Origin: Paraspadella gotoi
Lineage: Eukaryota > Chaetognatha
NCBI GenBank assembly: GCA_051294375.1
Contig: CM119266.1
Span: forward strand, 19,975,657-20,039,656
DNA: 64,000 nucleotides
Direction: 5' to 3'
Of the stretch, positions 48,501 to 58,000 are shown piece after piece (within the stretch, counting starts at the first letter, position 1; each line of letters opens with the position of its first letter). Under the pieces are notes generated by a model. The model was not told where the DNA came from, searched no databases, and saw only the letters and a list, made by a program, of their open reading frames with translations. A program made the translations under genes and the position numbers.

Positions 48501-50679
48501 TAGCGGCGCAACTCAAAAAATATAACTGGAAAAGTATGCGAGACTTTATTTATAATCATATGTGTTTTTCAATTTTATGATTGTATAAACCGCGTATAAA
48601 TACTTTTAGTTTTAATAAGATTACCGTCAAAAAACCAAAACGATGGTTTGATCACTCACTTTCGAGCCGAATTCGATTTCGACCCTTTTGACAATCTCGG
48701 CATCGAGTCTGGGTTCTATCACAGATTGAACCTCGGACAGCGTGACACCGTCGCGATCCGTCACCTGATACACGAATCGCAATGGATTAATTTATGATCA
48801 AATTTAGAAGTTGACCGGAATGCGAGACTGACTGACCTCGACCTCGACCTCCTTGGAGTGCTTATAGGCGTAGGCGATGATGTCGGCCGCCCTGCCGGAA
48901 CCGTTGACAACGACGACGGGGGTTCCGTTGGAGACGGATTGGTAAATGGTCTCCATCGTTCCTGGTCCGCCTTAGGGAATCAAAGAAATAAGAATGAAAG
49001 CTTTTTTTCTGTATCAGAATAAAAACAAGAACAGGCAAGTTCAGGGCAAATTTCTTTTGTAGATACATTTCTATATCATCATGTGACTTGACAAGTGTGA
49101 AAAATAAGCACGAGCGTGTGGTTGATCACTTTTTTGTAAAGCAAGCCTCATTGACTCTCCGATTGCGTGATCGTATTTCTATGTGGTCGCCGGTCCCGAC
49201 ACAACAAAGTACACAACATATGCGCGAGTAACTTTTGATCTATTTTGATTAAAATTGTAATTAAAATTATATGAATTGCAACACGTAGGTTTTTTGGTCA
49301 TATAATCGAAATTTTATGTGATTTTATGTGATCGTGTTTGCACAAGTATGTAAAATGTGCACATTAAGCATCTCATAATACACAATATTTGTACCAAATA
49401 TTATCAAGAATTGTTCAGTATTAGCCATGTTATGAGCGTCTAAAATGTAAAATAGACAAACGAAAAGTGACTTAAAGAGTTGCTCCGCGGATGCACGCGG
49501 CGCAAGTAATATAAGAGGCGTCTTCCCTTTCCTTTAACTCACCTTCCAAAGCCATGCAGACAACGGGGACGGTGACGGCGCTGCTGCCGCGCGAAGTCTT
49601 CAACTCTGAAATGCTTTTCTCCATCTCGGATCGAAACTTGATTTCCCGTCCGAATCGTCCCTTTATAAGTTCATTCAATAAAAGTCTTTAGATTAACGAT
49701 GAGGAAAGAATAATAATTAATATACCTAGCATTTTCTCTCCTCTAAAAAAAAATTATTCAAATTATTTTGAATTATTTTGACAGCCAGAAAATTTTAATC
49801 AATCATCGATCATCACTAAGCATTTAAACAATCACATTACAAATAGGGGTCTTTTTAATACAGATTATTTTAAAAACATGTTTGTGACTATCCATTGATT
49901 AAGAGTTATCCACTGAAAGTAAAACTGACCTGCGTACCGTCGTCAATTAAGATAAAATGACTATGGTTTGGATCAAGAGGAGATTTTCCCTGTTTCGCTT
50001 TTGTTACTCGGTAGTTGGCTGGCCACTTACCCTGAAACAAAAATTAGAAATTTAGCATAGAAGTAACAACTAACATTTGACATGATAACATTTCGGCTCT
50101 CTTTTCCAAAAGCGCCCCATTTCGGTTCCTTAATAATGTTTCATAATAATATTTAACCCAAATTAGTAATCTGTTAACAAACTCATAACGCAACCCTTAA
50201 CCCTAATCAGTAAACTGTTAACAAACTCTTAACCCTAATTCCCAACCCTAACCCTTCACCCTAACCATAAAACCCTTATCTCTAACCCTAACCTCTAATC
50301 CTAAACCTCAGTCCCTAACCTTAATCCCTAACCCTAATCACTAACCTAATCCATAACCTAATGCCTTATCTAATGACTAATCCCTATCCCTGACCTTTAA
50401 CCTAATCTTTAAACCTAAAAACCCATATGCTCCAGTTGCTCCTCGTTACTGACCAGTCCATCCTCGCTGACGAGTTCTTCCTTGTTTTGAATTATTCCCC
50501 AAGTGGCGACGCCTATGGTTACAATTTTTTCGTCGCCGGTTCCCCCGCCAATACCGACGCCGGCGGCTCCTCCTCCAGCAGAAAAATCCCGAACGGCGTC
50601 GCCAACGTGACGCATGACGCCGGTGTGGGTTCCTCCAGTCAAGATCCAAGCTCCTTTTTTAGGAAAGAGAGAAAAATGA

Positions 50680-50771
<92 letters not shown>

Positions 50772-51836
50772 GAGTAAAAATGAGACAAAAAAAAGAAGGA
50801 ATGAATAAAAAAAAATTAATATTTTAAAAGTAATTTCAAATGACCAGTTGTGACGGCGACTTTCATGAGCGCCTGTTTAAACTCGTCAGCTCCTTTCTTT
50901 TTCGGGAGGTGAAAGTTTTTCGCGCCGCCGGTGATAGAGATGAGCAGCGCAGGAATGGGAAGGTCCCAGCGGCGCAGCAGCAGCTCGAGTATCGTCTCCA
51001 TCGACGTCGTCTTCAAATAGAAATTACGAAACGTTGGAATTCAAACAATTTTGCAACAGTACACTTCAGTAGCAGACAACTAACATTGGAGACCCTGACG
51101 TATTTTCCGACGTTTTTCGTTCCCTTGAACTGGATTTCGCCGAAAGCGTCCGTTGGAAGTTCGACCGTGTCCCGCTCCGGGCGCCATTGTCCCCCGGAGC
51201 TCGGAGATTGGGCTTCCGGTTCAGCGTGAGCGGTGTTGGGATCTGGCAACGAATTGTCGCGAGATGATGAAGAAGCGAGAGCGCTCTCGCTGTGCTTTGA
51301 CTTCTTTCCTCCGCATTGGCAAAACAGAGGCGTCAATCTGCAAAAAATCAAAACGCTTCCTGTTGAGTCGCGTAATAATTCGAAGTTGGTCAACGTTCAT
51401 AGCATTACATATTACACAAATAGGAACCGGGCATTTCATGGATTTAAATTTTAAGAGCGATAACCATTCATTTGATAAAACTGGAAAAAAATTGGGCAAA
51501 AAAGGGTAACTAATGTCTGCGCCCGTTGCTTTTTTATTTAATTTTAATTGCGATCTTTTAATTCTCTTTTTTAGCTAATTTTACATAAAAAATGTTTACT
51601 TCATTGTTTATGCACCGAGTTTACTATCCGATTTTTATACCTTTTAACAACAGATAATAATTTCTCATGAAGCTAAAAGCTTTTAATTTCCGTGAAATAC
51701 AAAAATTTAAATTTATACTTATAATTATAAGTTATACTTGCCTTTCTACTGATTGTTCATTTAATGTCACTCCAACGAATCGGTTACAGCGCCTCTTTTT
51801 TATCGTTTGTTTTATGAACTGCGTTTCTCGGACGTT
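27455..51836 (-). CDS. TRPM2: TRPM2-like cation channel with vWA and NUDT9-H domains
   Basis: Ca2+-permeable TRPM channel. Exons, 5' to 3' on minus: 51742-51836, 51085-51337, 50845-51010, 50454-50653, 49930-50031, 49543-49660, 48837-48970, 48660-48764, 42974-43073, 42524-42678, 40481-40675, 40303-40410, 40088-40227, 39738-39971, 39531-39660, 39311-39385, 39131-39239, 38943-39035, 38817-38864, 35429-35575, 34125-34256, 33917-33964, 33391-33777, 32581-32691, 32272-32435, 32026-32177, 31734-31866, 31453-31546, 31073-31217, 30816-31002, 30366-30516, 29652-29862, 29204-29268, 28926-29123, 28170-28396, 28000-28075, 27770-27926, 27455-27673. Order of domains: SLOG/MHR (ITGGAKNFHL, ILTGGTHTGVMRHVG, NGSGRAADIIAYAY), S1-S6 (LGPKVVMIKRMMNDVVFF in S4-S5), filter YGELF, S6 NILLLNLLIAMF, TRP helix, coiled coil, vWA, NUDT9-H. 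Phases agree throughout except the 38817/35575 join, where a small exon may be missing. The first exon upstream of 51836 was not found. Introns after 51742 and 40303 use GC donors. About 1,850 residues are visible (human TRPM2 has 1,503). Two frame breaks lie in NUDT9-H. Confidence 0.9.
29407..29497. repeat. (TC)n microsatellite in TRPM2 intron
   Basis: Long pure TC run followed by interrupted units. Confidence 0.95.
29607..29616. other. Assembly gap (10 N) in TRPM2 intron
   Basis: It lies 35 bp beyond the donor of the last vWA exon. The exon itself is complete. Confidence 0.95.
29652..31002 (-). other. Exons encoding a von Willebrand A domain inside the TRPM2-like channel
   Basis: Three exons (30816-31002, 30366-30516, 29652-29862) encode about 183 residues with the vWA fold pattern. 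First strand KFDLLFCLDECFGADSF, then helix and second strand (NQVAVARFGEDIVAEFPF), then LLREIRSL, the fourth strand IAIVITADLAS, and a fifth strand TLYAIGAGSKINVAAL. The metal-site loops are degraded: DxSxS is replaced by DECFG, the threonine loop is absent, and TDG is replaced by TAD. Phases (1, 2, 0, 1) join exactly to the coiled-coil exon before and the NUDT9-H linker exon after, so the domain is part of the channel and not a separate gene. Confidence 0.85.
29870..29947. repeat. ~22-24 bp minisatellite (GATTTAGATTTCAGG)
   Basis: About three and a half units of ATTTAGATTTCAGGG lie just upstream of the third vWA exon. On the minus strand they encode the repeated Lys-Ser-Leu frame (KSKSLKSKSKSLK), which is an artefact. 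Confidence 0.8.
32804..32941 (-). mobile_element. TIR/telomere-like element, truncated (copy D)
   Basis: In reverse orientation it starts GGCTCTCTTTTCCAAAAGCG at 32941 and runs into CCTAACC-type repeats before losing similarity. It sits in a TRPM2 intron. Confidence 0.55.
34562..35354 (+). mobile_element. GTCGGATCTGC-ended element with another repeat nested inside
   Basis: The left end (GTCGGATCTGCTTATCGCAG) and right end (TGATCCGAC then ATTGTTTG) match the element at 13718-14670, as do the ATCATGTCTGAACATTGAATT segment and the GATGGATTGGAATTAAATTTT unit. Between them, about 34745-35042, lies a palindrome-ended repeat absent from the first copy. Confidence 0.6.
34745..35042 (+). mobile_element. 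Palindrome-ended dispersed repeat (copy 3), nested
   Basis: It contains GTAAGTGGGACAGACCGACG and ends with TCCGCGAGTACTCGCGG (35013-35042) followed by CTAAAAAG, as at 21.85 kb. Confidence 0.65.
35631..35812 (-). mobile_element. TIR/telomere-like element, truncated (copy E)
   Basis: In reverse orientation it starts GGCTCTCTTTTCCCAGACCG at 35812, followed by a degenerate CCTAA/CTTAA repeat interior. It lies in the TRPM2 intron that also holds LAAO. Confidence 0.55.
36336..36407 (+). promoter_or_regulatory. Probable 5'-UTR intron of the LAAO gene
   Basis: A strong donor (GTAAGTATAA at 36336) and an acceptor (TTTCCTCTCTTAG, to 36407) bound 72 bp, the usual intron size here. The intron ends two bases before the LAAO start codon. 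Confidence 0.5.
36410..38539 (+). CDS. L-amino-acid oxidase-like flavin amine oxidase
   Basis: FAD-dependent amine oxidase; the family deaminates amino acids or amines and releases H2O2 and ammonia. CDS: 36410-36470, 36540-36758, 36861-38539 (652 residues); introns are 69 and 102 bp. FAD-binding Rossmann motif IVGAGPAGLMAAYEL and the ribose-binding acid in FEQADRVGGRI lie near the N terminus. The LAAO-type EAGGMRLP follows. The C-terminal flavin motif GLYFAGDAWSYKPQWQEG is intact. No signal peptide precedes the Rossmann fold, so the enzyme is probably intracellular, unlike secreted snail or snake LAAOs. The substrate cannot be read from sequence. The gene lies entirely within a TRPM2 intron on the opposite strand. 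Most of it is one 1.7-kb exon with higher GC than its surroundings. Confidence 0.85.
41100..41913 (-). CDS. TSPO: TSPO, translocator protein (TspO/MBR family)
   Basis: Five-helix outer mitochondrial membrane protein that binds porphyrins and cholesterol. CDS on minus: 41797-41913, 41630-41729, 41440-41561, 41250-41361, 41100-41173 (174 residues; human 169). All four introns are 67-78 bp with matching phases. Family marks: WYKSLKVPWRP near residue 45, PIWTFLYTGTGYAAYLV, NWVAQLLVNLAWGHLMF, FSCINHYASNIMYGYLLW, and C-terminal NYNIWKLNP corresponding to the family NYxxWxxN. A loose CRAC pattern (L-x5-Y-x3-K) is present there. An earlier in-frame start is conceivable, but the ATG at 41913 gives a normal length. 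The whole gene lies inside a TRPM2 intron (42524 to 40675) and on the same strand, so it needs its own promoter. Confidence 0.88.
42448..42519. repeat. (GA)n microsatellite in TRPM2 intron
   Basis: Pure run starting a few bases after the donor of TRPM2 exon 42524-42678. Confidence 0.95.
42930..42971. repeat. (TC)n microsatellite adjoining a TRPM2 donor site
   Basis: On the minus strand the run follows the donor GTGAGAGAGA directly, so the microsatellite extends the 5' splice site. Confidence 0.9.
43399..43804 (+). CDS. Putative first coding exon of an acidic/basic low-complexity nested gene
   Basis: An ATG-started open frame (MSVKFAKGTKDEPESS...) of 135 codons ends at a GT donor (ATCAAAG|GTGCTC). 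The first two thirds are Lys/Ser/Arg-rich and the end is acidic (GEEEEGDDGEE). It lies in the 5.6-kb TRPM2 intron and points toward the exons at 46.6-48.0 kb on the same strand. I could not find phase-consistent intermediate exons, and a 100-N gap at 44098-44197 may hide some. I do not recognise the protein. Confidence 0.4.
44068..44097. repeat. 30-bp palindrome abutting the 100-N gap
   Basis: TTGCGCCGCGAGTACTCGCGG...CAACT, the same terminal palindrome as at 9641, 21847 and 35013. The assembly breaks exactly at its end. Confidence 0.75.
44098..44197. other. Assembly gap (100 N)
   Basis: 100 Ns, a conventional unknown-size gap. Confidence 0.95.
44698..44730 (+). ncRNA. Degenerate hammerhead-like motif
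   Basis: CTGAAGA (fits the CTGANGA core) is followed after a weak 3-bp stem by GAAACATGTA. The downstream ATCGTTGTTG and CACAACGAAAAGAAAG segments match the copy at 45.3 kb, so this is a diverged relative, probably inactive. Confidence 0.3.
45278..45410 (+). ncRNA. Hammerhead ribozyme-like motif inside a perfect 36-bp inverted repeat
   Basis: The arms 45278-45313 and 45375-45410 are exact reverse complements. The 61-bp spacer holds CTGATGA (45328-45334), a stem II of GGCTT/AAGCC with a GTAGTT loop, then GAAACATGTC (45352-45361). That is a hammerhead core with a minimal 2-bp stem III (AC/GT) and a GTC cleavage triplet. AATG before the core pairs with CGTT after it to start stem I, and the 36-bp arms extend that stem. 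One unpaired A follows CTGATGA. Minimal stem-III hammerheads are known from Penelope-like and retrozyme elements. Activity is inference. Confidence 0.5.
45505..45533. repeat. (GA)n microsatellite
   Basis: Short pure GA run. Confidence 0.9.
46631..47977 (+). CDS. C-terminal exons of an acidic coiled-coil-like protein nested in TRPM2
   Basis: Three phase-0 exons join cleanly: 46631-46741, 47185-47292 and 47363-47977 (277 codons to the stop). The first two encode helical sequence (DPLLFMKTYFDFALGTGG, VETVLCEIEMDMKLARDFLK). The last is highly charged, with Glu runs around a predicted coiled coil (RELRLEEMVERHRQMLEKM) and a basic tail (RRIMSAKSRS). I do not recognise the family. The gene runs opposite to TRPM2 inside its largest intron (48660 to 43073). 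The 5' part probably includes the frame at 43399-43804, but the link is unproven. The conserved phases and splice sites argue that it is real. Confidence 0.6.
48484..48513. repeat. Diverged terminal palindrome of the palindrome-ended family
   Basis: AGTTGCACCGGTAGTACTAG...GCAACT, preceded by AAAGTGACTTAGAG as in other copies. Confidence 0.5.
49012..49507 (+). mobile_element. Palindrome-ended dispersed repeat (diverged copy) in TRPM2 intron
   Basis: It starts near ATCAGAATAAAAACAAGAAC and ends with AGTTGCTCCGCGGATGCACG... at 49478-49507. Same order of landmarks as at 21.5 kb, with more mutations. Confidence 0.45.
50095..50420 (+). mobile_element. TIR/telomere-like element, right end missing (copy C)
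   Basis: The left end GGCTCTCTTTTCCAAAAGCG matches the right-end consensus of copy A at 23 of 29 positions. The interior has the cleanest telomere-like runs in the window (CCCTAACCATAAAACCC, TCTAACCCTAACC). Located in the TRPM2 intron 50453-50032. Confidence 0.6.
50678..50769. repeat. (GAAA)n microsatellite forming a TRPM2 polypyrimidine tract
   Basis: On the minus strand this is (CTTT)n ending a few bases before the acceptor of exon 50454-50653. The microsatellite therefore supplies the polypyrimidine tract. Confidence 0.85.
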
Positions 51837-53060
51837 CTGATAAAGTAACAAATAGGAAATAAGTTAGGGTAGGAATTTGTATAACTTTTAATCCCAGAGT
51901 CTATAGGAAACTACTTCAGTAACAGAAAAAAGTTAAGTTAAACCGTTTGCCATGAATATAACTGTATATAATGTAGATGCTGAGAAGTAGCTGCAACGGG
52001 GTTGACTATCTTTTATCATAAAAAACTGTAAAAAAGCTAACTTTTTCTTTTTATAAAACTAATAACTTATAAATTAATGTATTGACGAAATATCGTCTTG
52101 GGCTTCGTCTTGAAACCCGGGTTTTAGCCCAGGTCTAAATCATCTTGGAAAAAGAGTGACGGTCCGGTTAACCCACCGGAAGCAATCATACCGCCAGATC
52201 TGAAATTTCTTACTCAGGCAACTCACGGAAAAATCTCGGAGGTGCATTGGTCAGTAGTCACTCTAAATCTTGGGCGTGGAGACCATCGGTTCTCCCTGTC
52301 ATTTCTGTATATTTATTTGTTAAAAAGAGTAAAACTTAAAATTTAAAAATAAATCCTTCCGAAATTAAAGAAAAACAATGATCTTGCAATTTTCATAGGG
52401 CTTAACTTCTTTTTTTACATGAAATGATGAATGTATAAATTCAATTTTGGTTAATAACGTCATTTCAGTACGAGTCGATCGAACTCAGAGGCCAAACTAA
52501 AATACTTCGTATCGATTTAATTACATTAGGTTCATCAATTATTTTGGTCAGCCGTCGAGTATGAAAAACGAAAAAAAAAAGAGTGGCGACATTAACGACT
52601 AAGTCAGAATTCAATCTGATAAAGTTTGTAAATTAAATTTCTCCTATAGACATTTCTAAAAATTACACCTGTGCGGTTCACAAGAGTTTTAATTTTATTG
52701 TGATGTTTGTTTCTTGTTGCTGCCTTGAAATTTTTAACTTCATCAATAATCGATATTGTGAACAGTCAAACGTCCTTTTCGTCAAAATCATTGTTCTTTC
52801 GACTTTTTCTGATGACCCTATTTTTTTAGTTTATGTTTCGAAGATGTTGCTTTCCCGGTATTCAATGTCAATGTTTTTATTATTGATTTTTTATTTATTT
52901 ATTTTTATTATTTACTTTGTGTCGTCAAGCTTGTGTCATCCTTCATGTTTTTCTTTGTTTTCTATTGTGTTCGATCCATTCAGTGGGCAGAGTTTGAATG
53001 ATTTACGATCTCATTAAAACCTGTTTACGTATAATACTGCACGATTTAGAGTTTTTAAAA
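51837..53060. promoter_or_regulatory. Divergent intergenic region between TRPM2-like gene and PGGHG
   Basis: It separates the first identified TRPM2 exon (minus) from the PGGHG start codon (plus). It must hold at least one missing 5' TRPM2 exon and the PGGHG promoter. A GC-richer block at 52090-52300 with short inverted repeats (for example around GGTTAACC) is unassigned. Confidence 0.4.
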
Positions 53061-54987
53061 ATGGTCCAAAACATGTTTACTTCGCTAAGTATTATATTGA
53101 TGATTGTGTGTGACTGCTCTTCTTCGGCCCCTCGCGCTCCGCCATGGAAAGAAGTTCTTCGGGGAGAAACCCCCTGTTACACAGGTATGAAATGCTTGAC
53201 CTACTATTCAATTTGTCTTACATTCTCGAAGAATTTTCTAAATAAGATGTGATTTTATTAAATTGGTACAATTGGTACAATTCAGCTATAATCATACAAC
53301 GAAAATATGTATGCAAAATGTTCGTTGCTTTGTATTTCATTTTATTCACGATATTTTTGTCGTACAACTTAAACGCCTCATTCACTGGTGGTCCTGCAAT
53401 GGGCAATCGGGAATGTACCCCGCTTGAAACTGCGCATGCATGCTCTTGTGGGTTTAGATGCGCCGGTAGAAGGGGGCCGGGGCGTACTTTATGCTAATTC
53501 ATTATCATGATATCTAGAATCCAAACTAATTAATATTAACTGGAACGGGACTCCTTGGGGGCTGGAACAAGATTCTCCAACGTTGTTTCGTTCTCGGCGA
53601 ATGCCTCTTCCCTATATATATCCAGAGATTGGCAACGGACATATAGCGACTGTAGTTTTAAGGTACAAAATGACGGTACTACCCCTAGGACTAAATACTA
53701 TATAGTACTACATAATGACTAAATTTTTTTATTTATTCATATTTACTTAATAATTGATGTGCGATTTTCCAAACTGACTTATGAGAATAAAAAGATAAAG
53801 ATTTTTTTAGAGACACCGTGTTCATGAATGGTCTCTACAACGGTGAACTGGGAAAGAGTCACAGAGCAAGAATACCATCTACAAACAATTTGTACTGTAT
53901 CTACGGTGACGAGCCCGTTATAGGTGCGATCATAAATACCCCGGGAGCCATAACAAATGGCATGCGGTAAAAATAGATAACACCAAAATTACTAAATAAA
54001 ATTATTTTATCATCGTCATTATTACAAGTATGATTGGCTAAAATTAGCTTCCTAAAAATGGGCATGGGAGAGCGAATGACGTTGTTCATTTGCTTTTACA
54101 ATTCTTTCAAATGGTTAACGACCTAAATAAAAGGGTCTTCTCCGAAATTCCAAAGCGATATTTCCATCGTCATCACCGAAGCTTCGAGAAATCTTCCAAT
54201 TTTATTCATTTTGATTTACTCAAAATGTATTCGTCTCTCTTCCGTTAACGTTTATAAAATATTGTAATTGACGTTTATTAATGTATTAGTTTTATTAACC
54301 TTTTTGCTGTTTCGAATATGTTTATGTATATTTTTTTATGTTTATGTATATATTTATGTATGTTTAAGTATATACAATAGAATAATACATAGAATATCTA
54401 TATGTTTTGATTATTTTATTGAGGTATAACTTTCATGTCGAACAAAATTAGACTTTGTTCTGGACACTTTATGCAACTTATAAAAAGTTGAAGGGAGGCG
54501 TTAGTAAGCCTCACTGTATTCTTCAATTATTTGACCAAATGCTGCAAAAACATTAATCCTTAGAACTGAGTGCTTTTAATCCACATATAAATATATTCTA
54601 AATTTCTAATGCAATACTGCTGCCGTCTTGGATGCCAAATTGCATGCAACCGACCACGTATGCTTCATAAAATAATCAATTTCATATCGTAAACAGTAGG
54701 TTATTAAATCGTAATTCATACAAGAAAAACGTCAATGATTTTTATCACTTTAAAAAATCGAAATGTTTGTATCTTAATAGTACATTAATTGTATCTTAAT
54801 AATACAAGGAAGAATTGTAGCGATTTTATTAGTTTTGTTATCTGTTCTGGCTCACGAGGTTCTTTAAAAATATATTTTCCATAAAATAAAATTGATAATT
54901 TAAGTATTGTCAAGGTGCAGTTAATAAACAAATACTTTAGTTTATGATTTTATCTTATCTTTACTCTTCATAATTATTAAATAAATA

Positions 54988-55050
<63 letters not shown>

Positions 55051-58000
55051 TTATTCTTCGTTGTCGCAGATGTGGTCCATCAGCTGGACGTTGGCCACGG
55101 AATCTTTTCCCAAACCTTCGTTACGGAATTTTACAACTTGACGCACAAAACCTATGCTCATCGTGATATTGAGGAATTGCTTATCACGTCGCTTGAGTTT
55201 CGGCGAATCAGAAGGCAGAACCGCGTTGAGAACATAACGATATACAACAACGATGGAAGTATGGGAGAACTAAACGCGAGGGACATTCAGGTCAACGAAT
55301 GATAAAACTTTTGACGGCGAAAGAAATACTCAGTGATTATTTATGGTCTTTTCTAGCGATTAGTAATTAAAATTTCCTAAACTACAGTTTGTGGAGACTA
55401 CAGTAAAACCAGGAAAAAAGGAAGAGCCAGCAATCATCTACTCCCAGGGTGAAACCTTGATACCCGAGCGACCTTGGAGTCCCCCTGCGCCAACTCTCGA
55501 AACTGTCCATCGTTATCATCACGACCTTTCAGACGGAACTGGTGCTCCGGGAACAGGAAAGGGTATTCATGAACAACATTAAAATAGTATAACTGTATAG
55601 TTCAAAATTTATTTATTAAATACAAAATAAATTTAACATAATTTTTCGATTGATTATTATTTTTCAAGATAAATTGTAAATTGTAAATTTAATTAAGATG
55701 TCATAAAAATAATATTTCCCTTAAAAGAACAATTTTGTATTCCTTCTATTTTTAAATTTTTACTTTTTTCTAAAAGAACGATGGCACTCAATCACTTGTG
55801 AGCTTTTGTGAGTTTTATACCGGTCAATTTTTTTTTGTTTTAAAAGGTCCCATATCTTTTACAATTTTTTTTTTTTTTAGTTTTCCAAGTTTTGCCTCAA
55901 GAAGCGACCAAACGATGGACGTTTCTCACGTCAATTAGTCACTCCAAATCAAAGGCTTGGAAAAGTTTTCTCCAGGGAATTATTAAAGTATGTGTTTTAT
56001 GATTATTAAATAAAAATGAGAAATTCATAGTAAAATTACATTTCATGTTCTCATCTTTGCAGTCTCGCACCAACAATTTGGAAGACAGCCACAAAGACGC
56101 TTGGTTGAAGTTTGGGAAATCAGGCACTATTGAGGTCAGTAATATTTTAAATAATATATTGGAGAGCTTGTATTTCAATCTGCTTCACAATGTAAAACTT
56201 CGATCAGTTTAAAAATGTAGTTTAACTATTTTCAGCCATTATAATCAATTTAAGTCTCTAATCAATTATCATAAATAAGCTGTTAACAATTTATTACGTA
56301 ACACAACTATTTGTAATTCTTGTAAGGTTTTAACCGGTAACGATAGAGTTTTCAGTTTTGCATAAATTTTTTTTAACTGTCAGACAGAAAAACGGACAGA
56401 CAAACAAAAGTCACAACTCTGTCTGTCGCTTTTGCTTTAGTTTCATTCCTTTTCATAAAAAAATATATTAGTGATTTAGTGTCCTTAATAATCGGGTTTA
56501 AACTTAATGAAGAGTTTAGACGACTATCACTATGGTGTAACTCGACTACATTTTAAATTAGGTTAAAGGACCCGCTTCTCTAAAACTCGCCCAGGGGATA
56601 AATGGAGCATTATATTATTTAAAATCCAGTCTTCCAATGGGAAGAAACAATACTCAATGGCCATTTTTTGGCTTAAGGTATCTTATATAAAATACCTTGT
56701 ACGTACCATAATATATATATTATATAAATTATATTATGTTCATGGTAACGCTAACATTTTAGTAAAAATTGAAATCTCGAACAAACACAATTTCTACAGT
56801 CCAGGAGGGCTAGCGCATGGTCACACAGAAAAGGATTACTCGGGCCACGTTTTCTGGGATCAAGATGTTTGGATGTTCCCACCAATTTTGCTTTTACATT
56901 CGGATATCAGTCGTCAACTTTTGTCGTCCAGAACACGAATAATTGGGTGATTATTAAATATAAAAATATCATTGTAAACTAATGAAAATATAGTCAAAGA
57001 GCTGATAAAGCAATATAAAATTAGTGGTAGTACTCTTTTTTAAATAATTATGCGGTTCTTGTATCATTTTATATTTTCTTAAAGTTTTTTTTTGTAAACC
57101 CTGAAGTTCTTTCTTCTCTGCGCTGTTTTGCTCAGTGAGTCAAAAGTGAAGGCGCGTCGCTATGGTTACAAAGGCGCCATGTACCCTTGGGAAGCGGCGT
57201 ACACCGGGGTCGACGTCTGTCCGGGAGAATCGTACATAAAATCAGAAATTCACGTCACAGCGGACGTCGCCTTCGCGATACGTCAATATGTTGATGCCAC
57301 CAACGACTTGTCCATCTTGATCGATGATGAAATTAACGCAGCGTACGTCATAGAGGTGAATATGGATAAACTGGAAGATCCCTTCACTGGTTAAGCAGAG
57401 CCATTAATTCATGCCATTTAGTGATTCATGTATATTTAAGGAAATCGCTAAGTTCTGGGCATCGCGCCTAAGTCGCGACAAATCAAACCCTAATCGATAC
57501 AGTATTTTAGACGTGATGTGTCCTGATGAATACGGTTGGGGAGACGACAATGGTTTTACCAACTATGGCGCAAAGCTTGCTTTGAAGGTGAATCAGTTTA
57601 CGGTCTACAGTACACCATATAAAGTAGTTTAAAATATTAAATATTCAGTTATTCACTTTATAATTGACTACAGTCAAACCAATTAAATCTCGATTCACTT
57701 GAAAAAAAAACAAGCTCCCAGATCATCTGTTACCACTCATTGGAAAGAAACCTCAAAACGATACATGGACCCATCTTGCCGAAAATATTACGATGCTTTA
57801 TAACGAGGAGCTGAGCATCCATCCAGAGTACAAGCAATACATGGGCCAGCAGGTTTGATAACCTGGCAAAGTACCATGTGCTATTTTCGCCATTTATTGA
57901 CAAATTTATTTATTTCAGGTTAAACAAGCCGACGTCATATTGCTGGGATTCCCGCTAATGATGAACATGAGTCGAGAGGTTCGAGAGAACGATCTAACTT

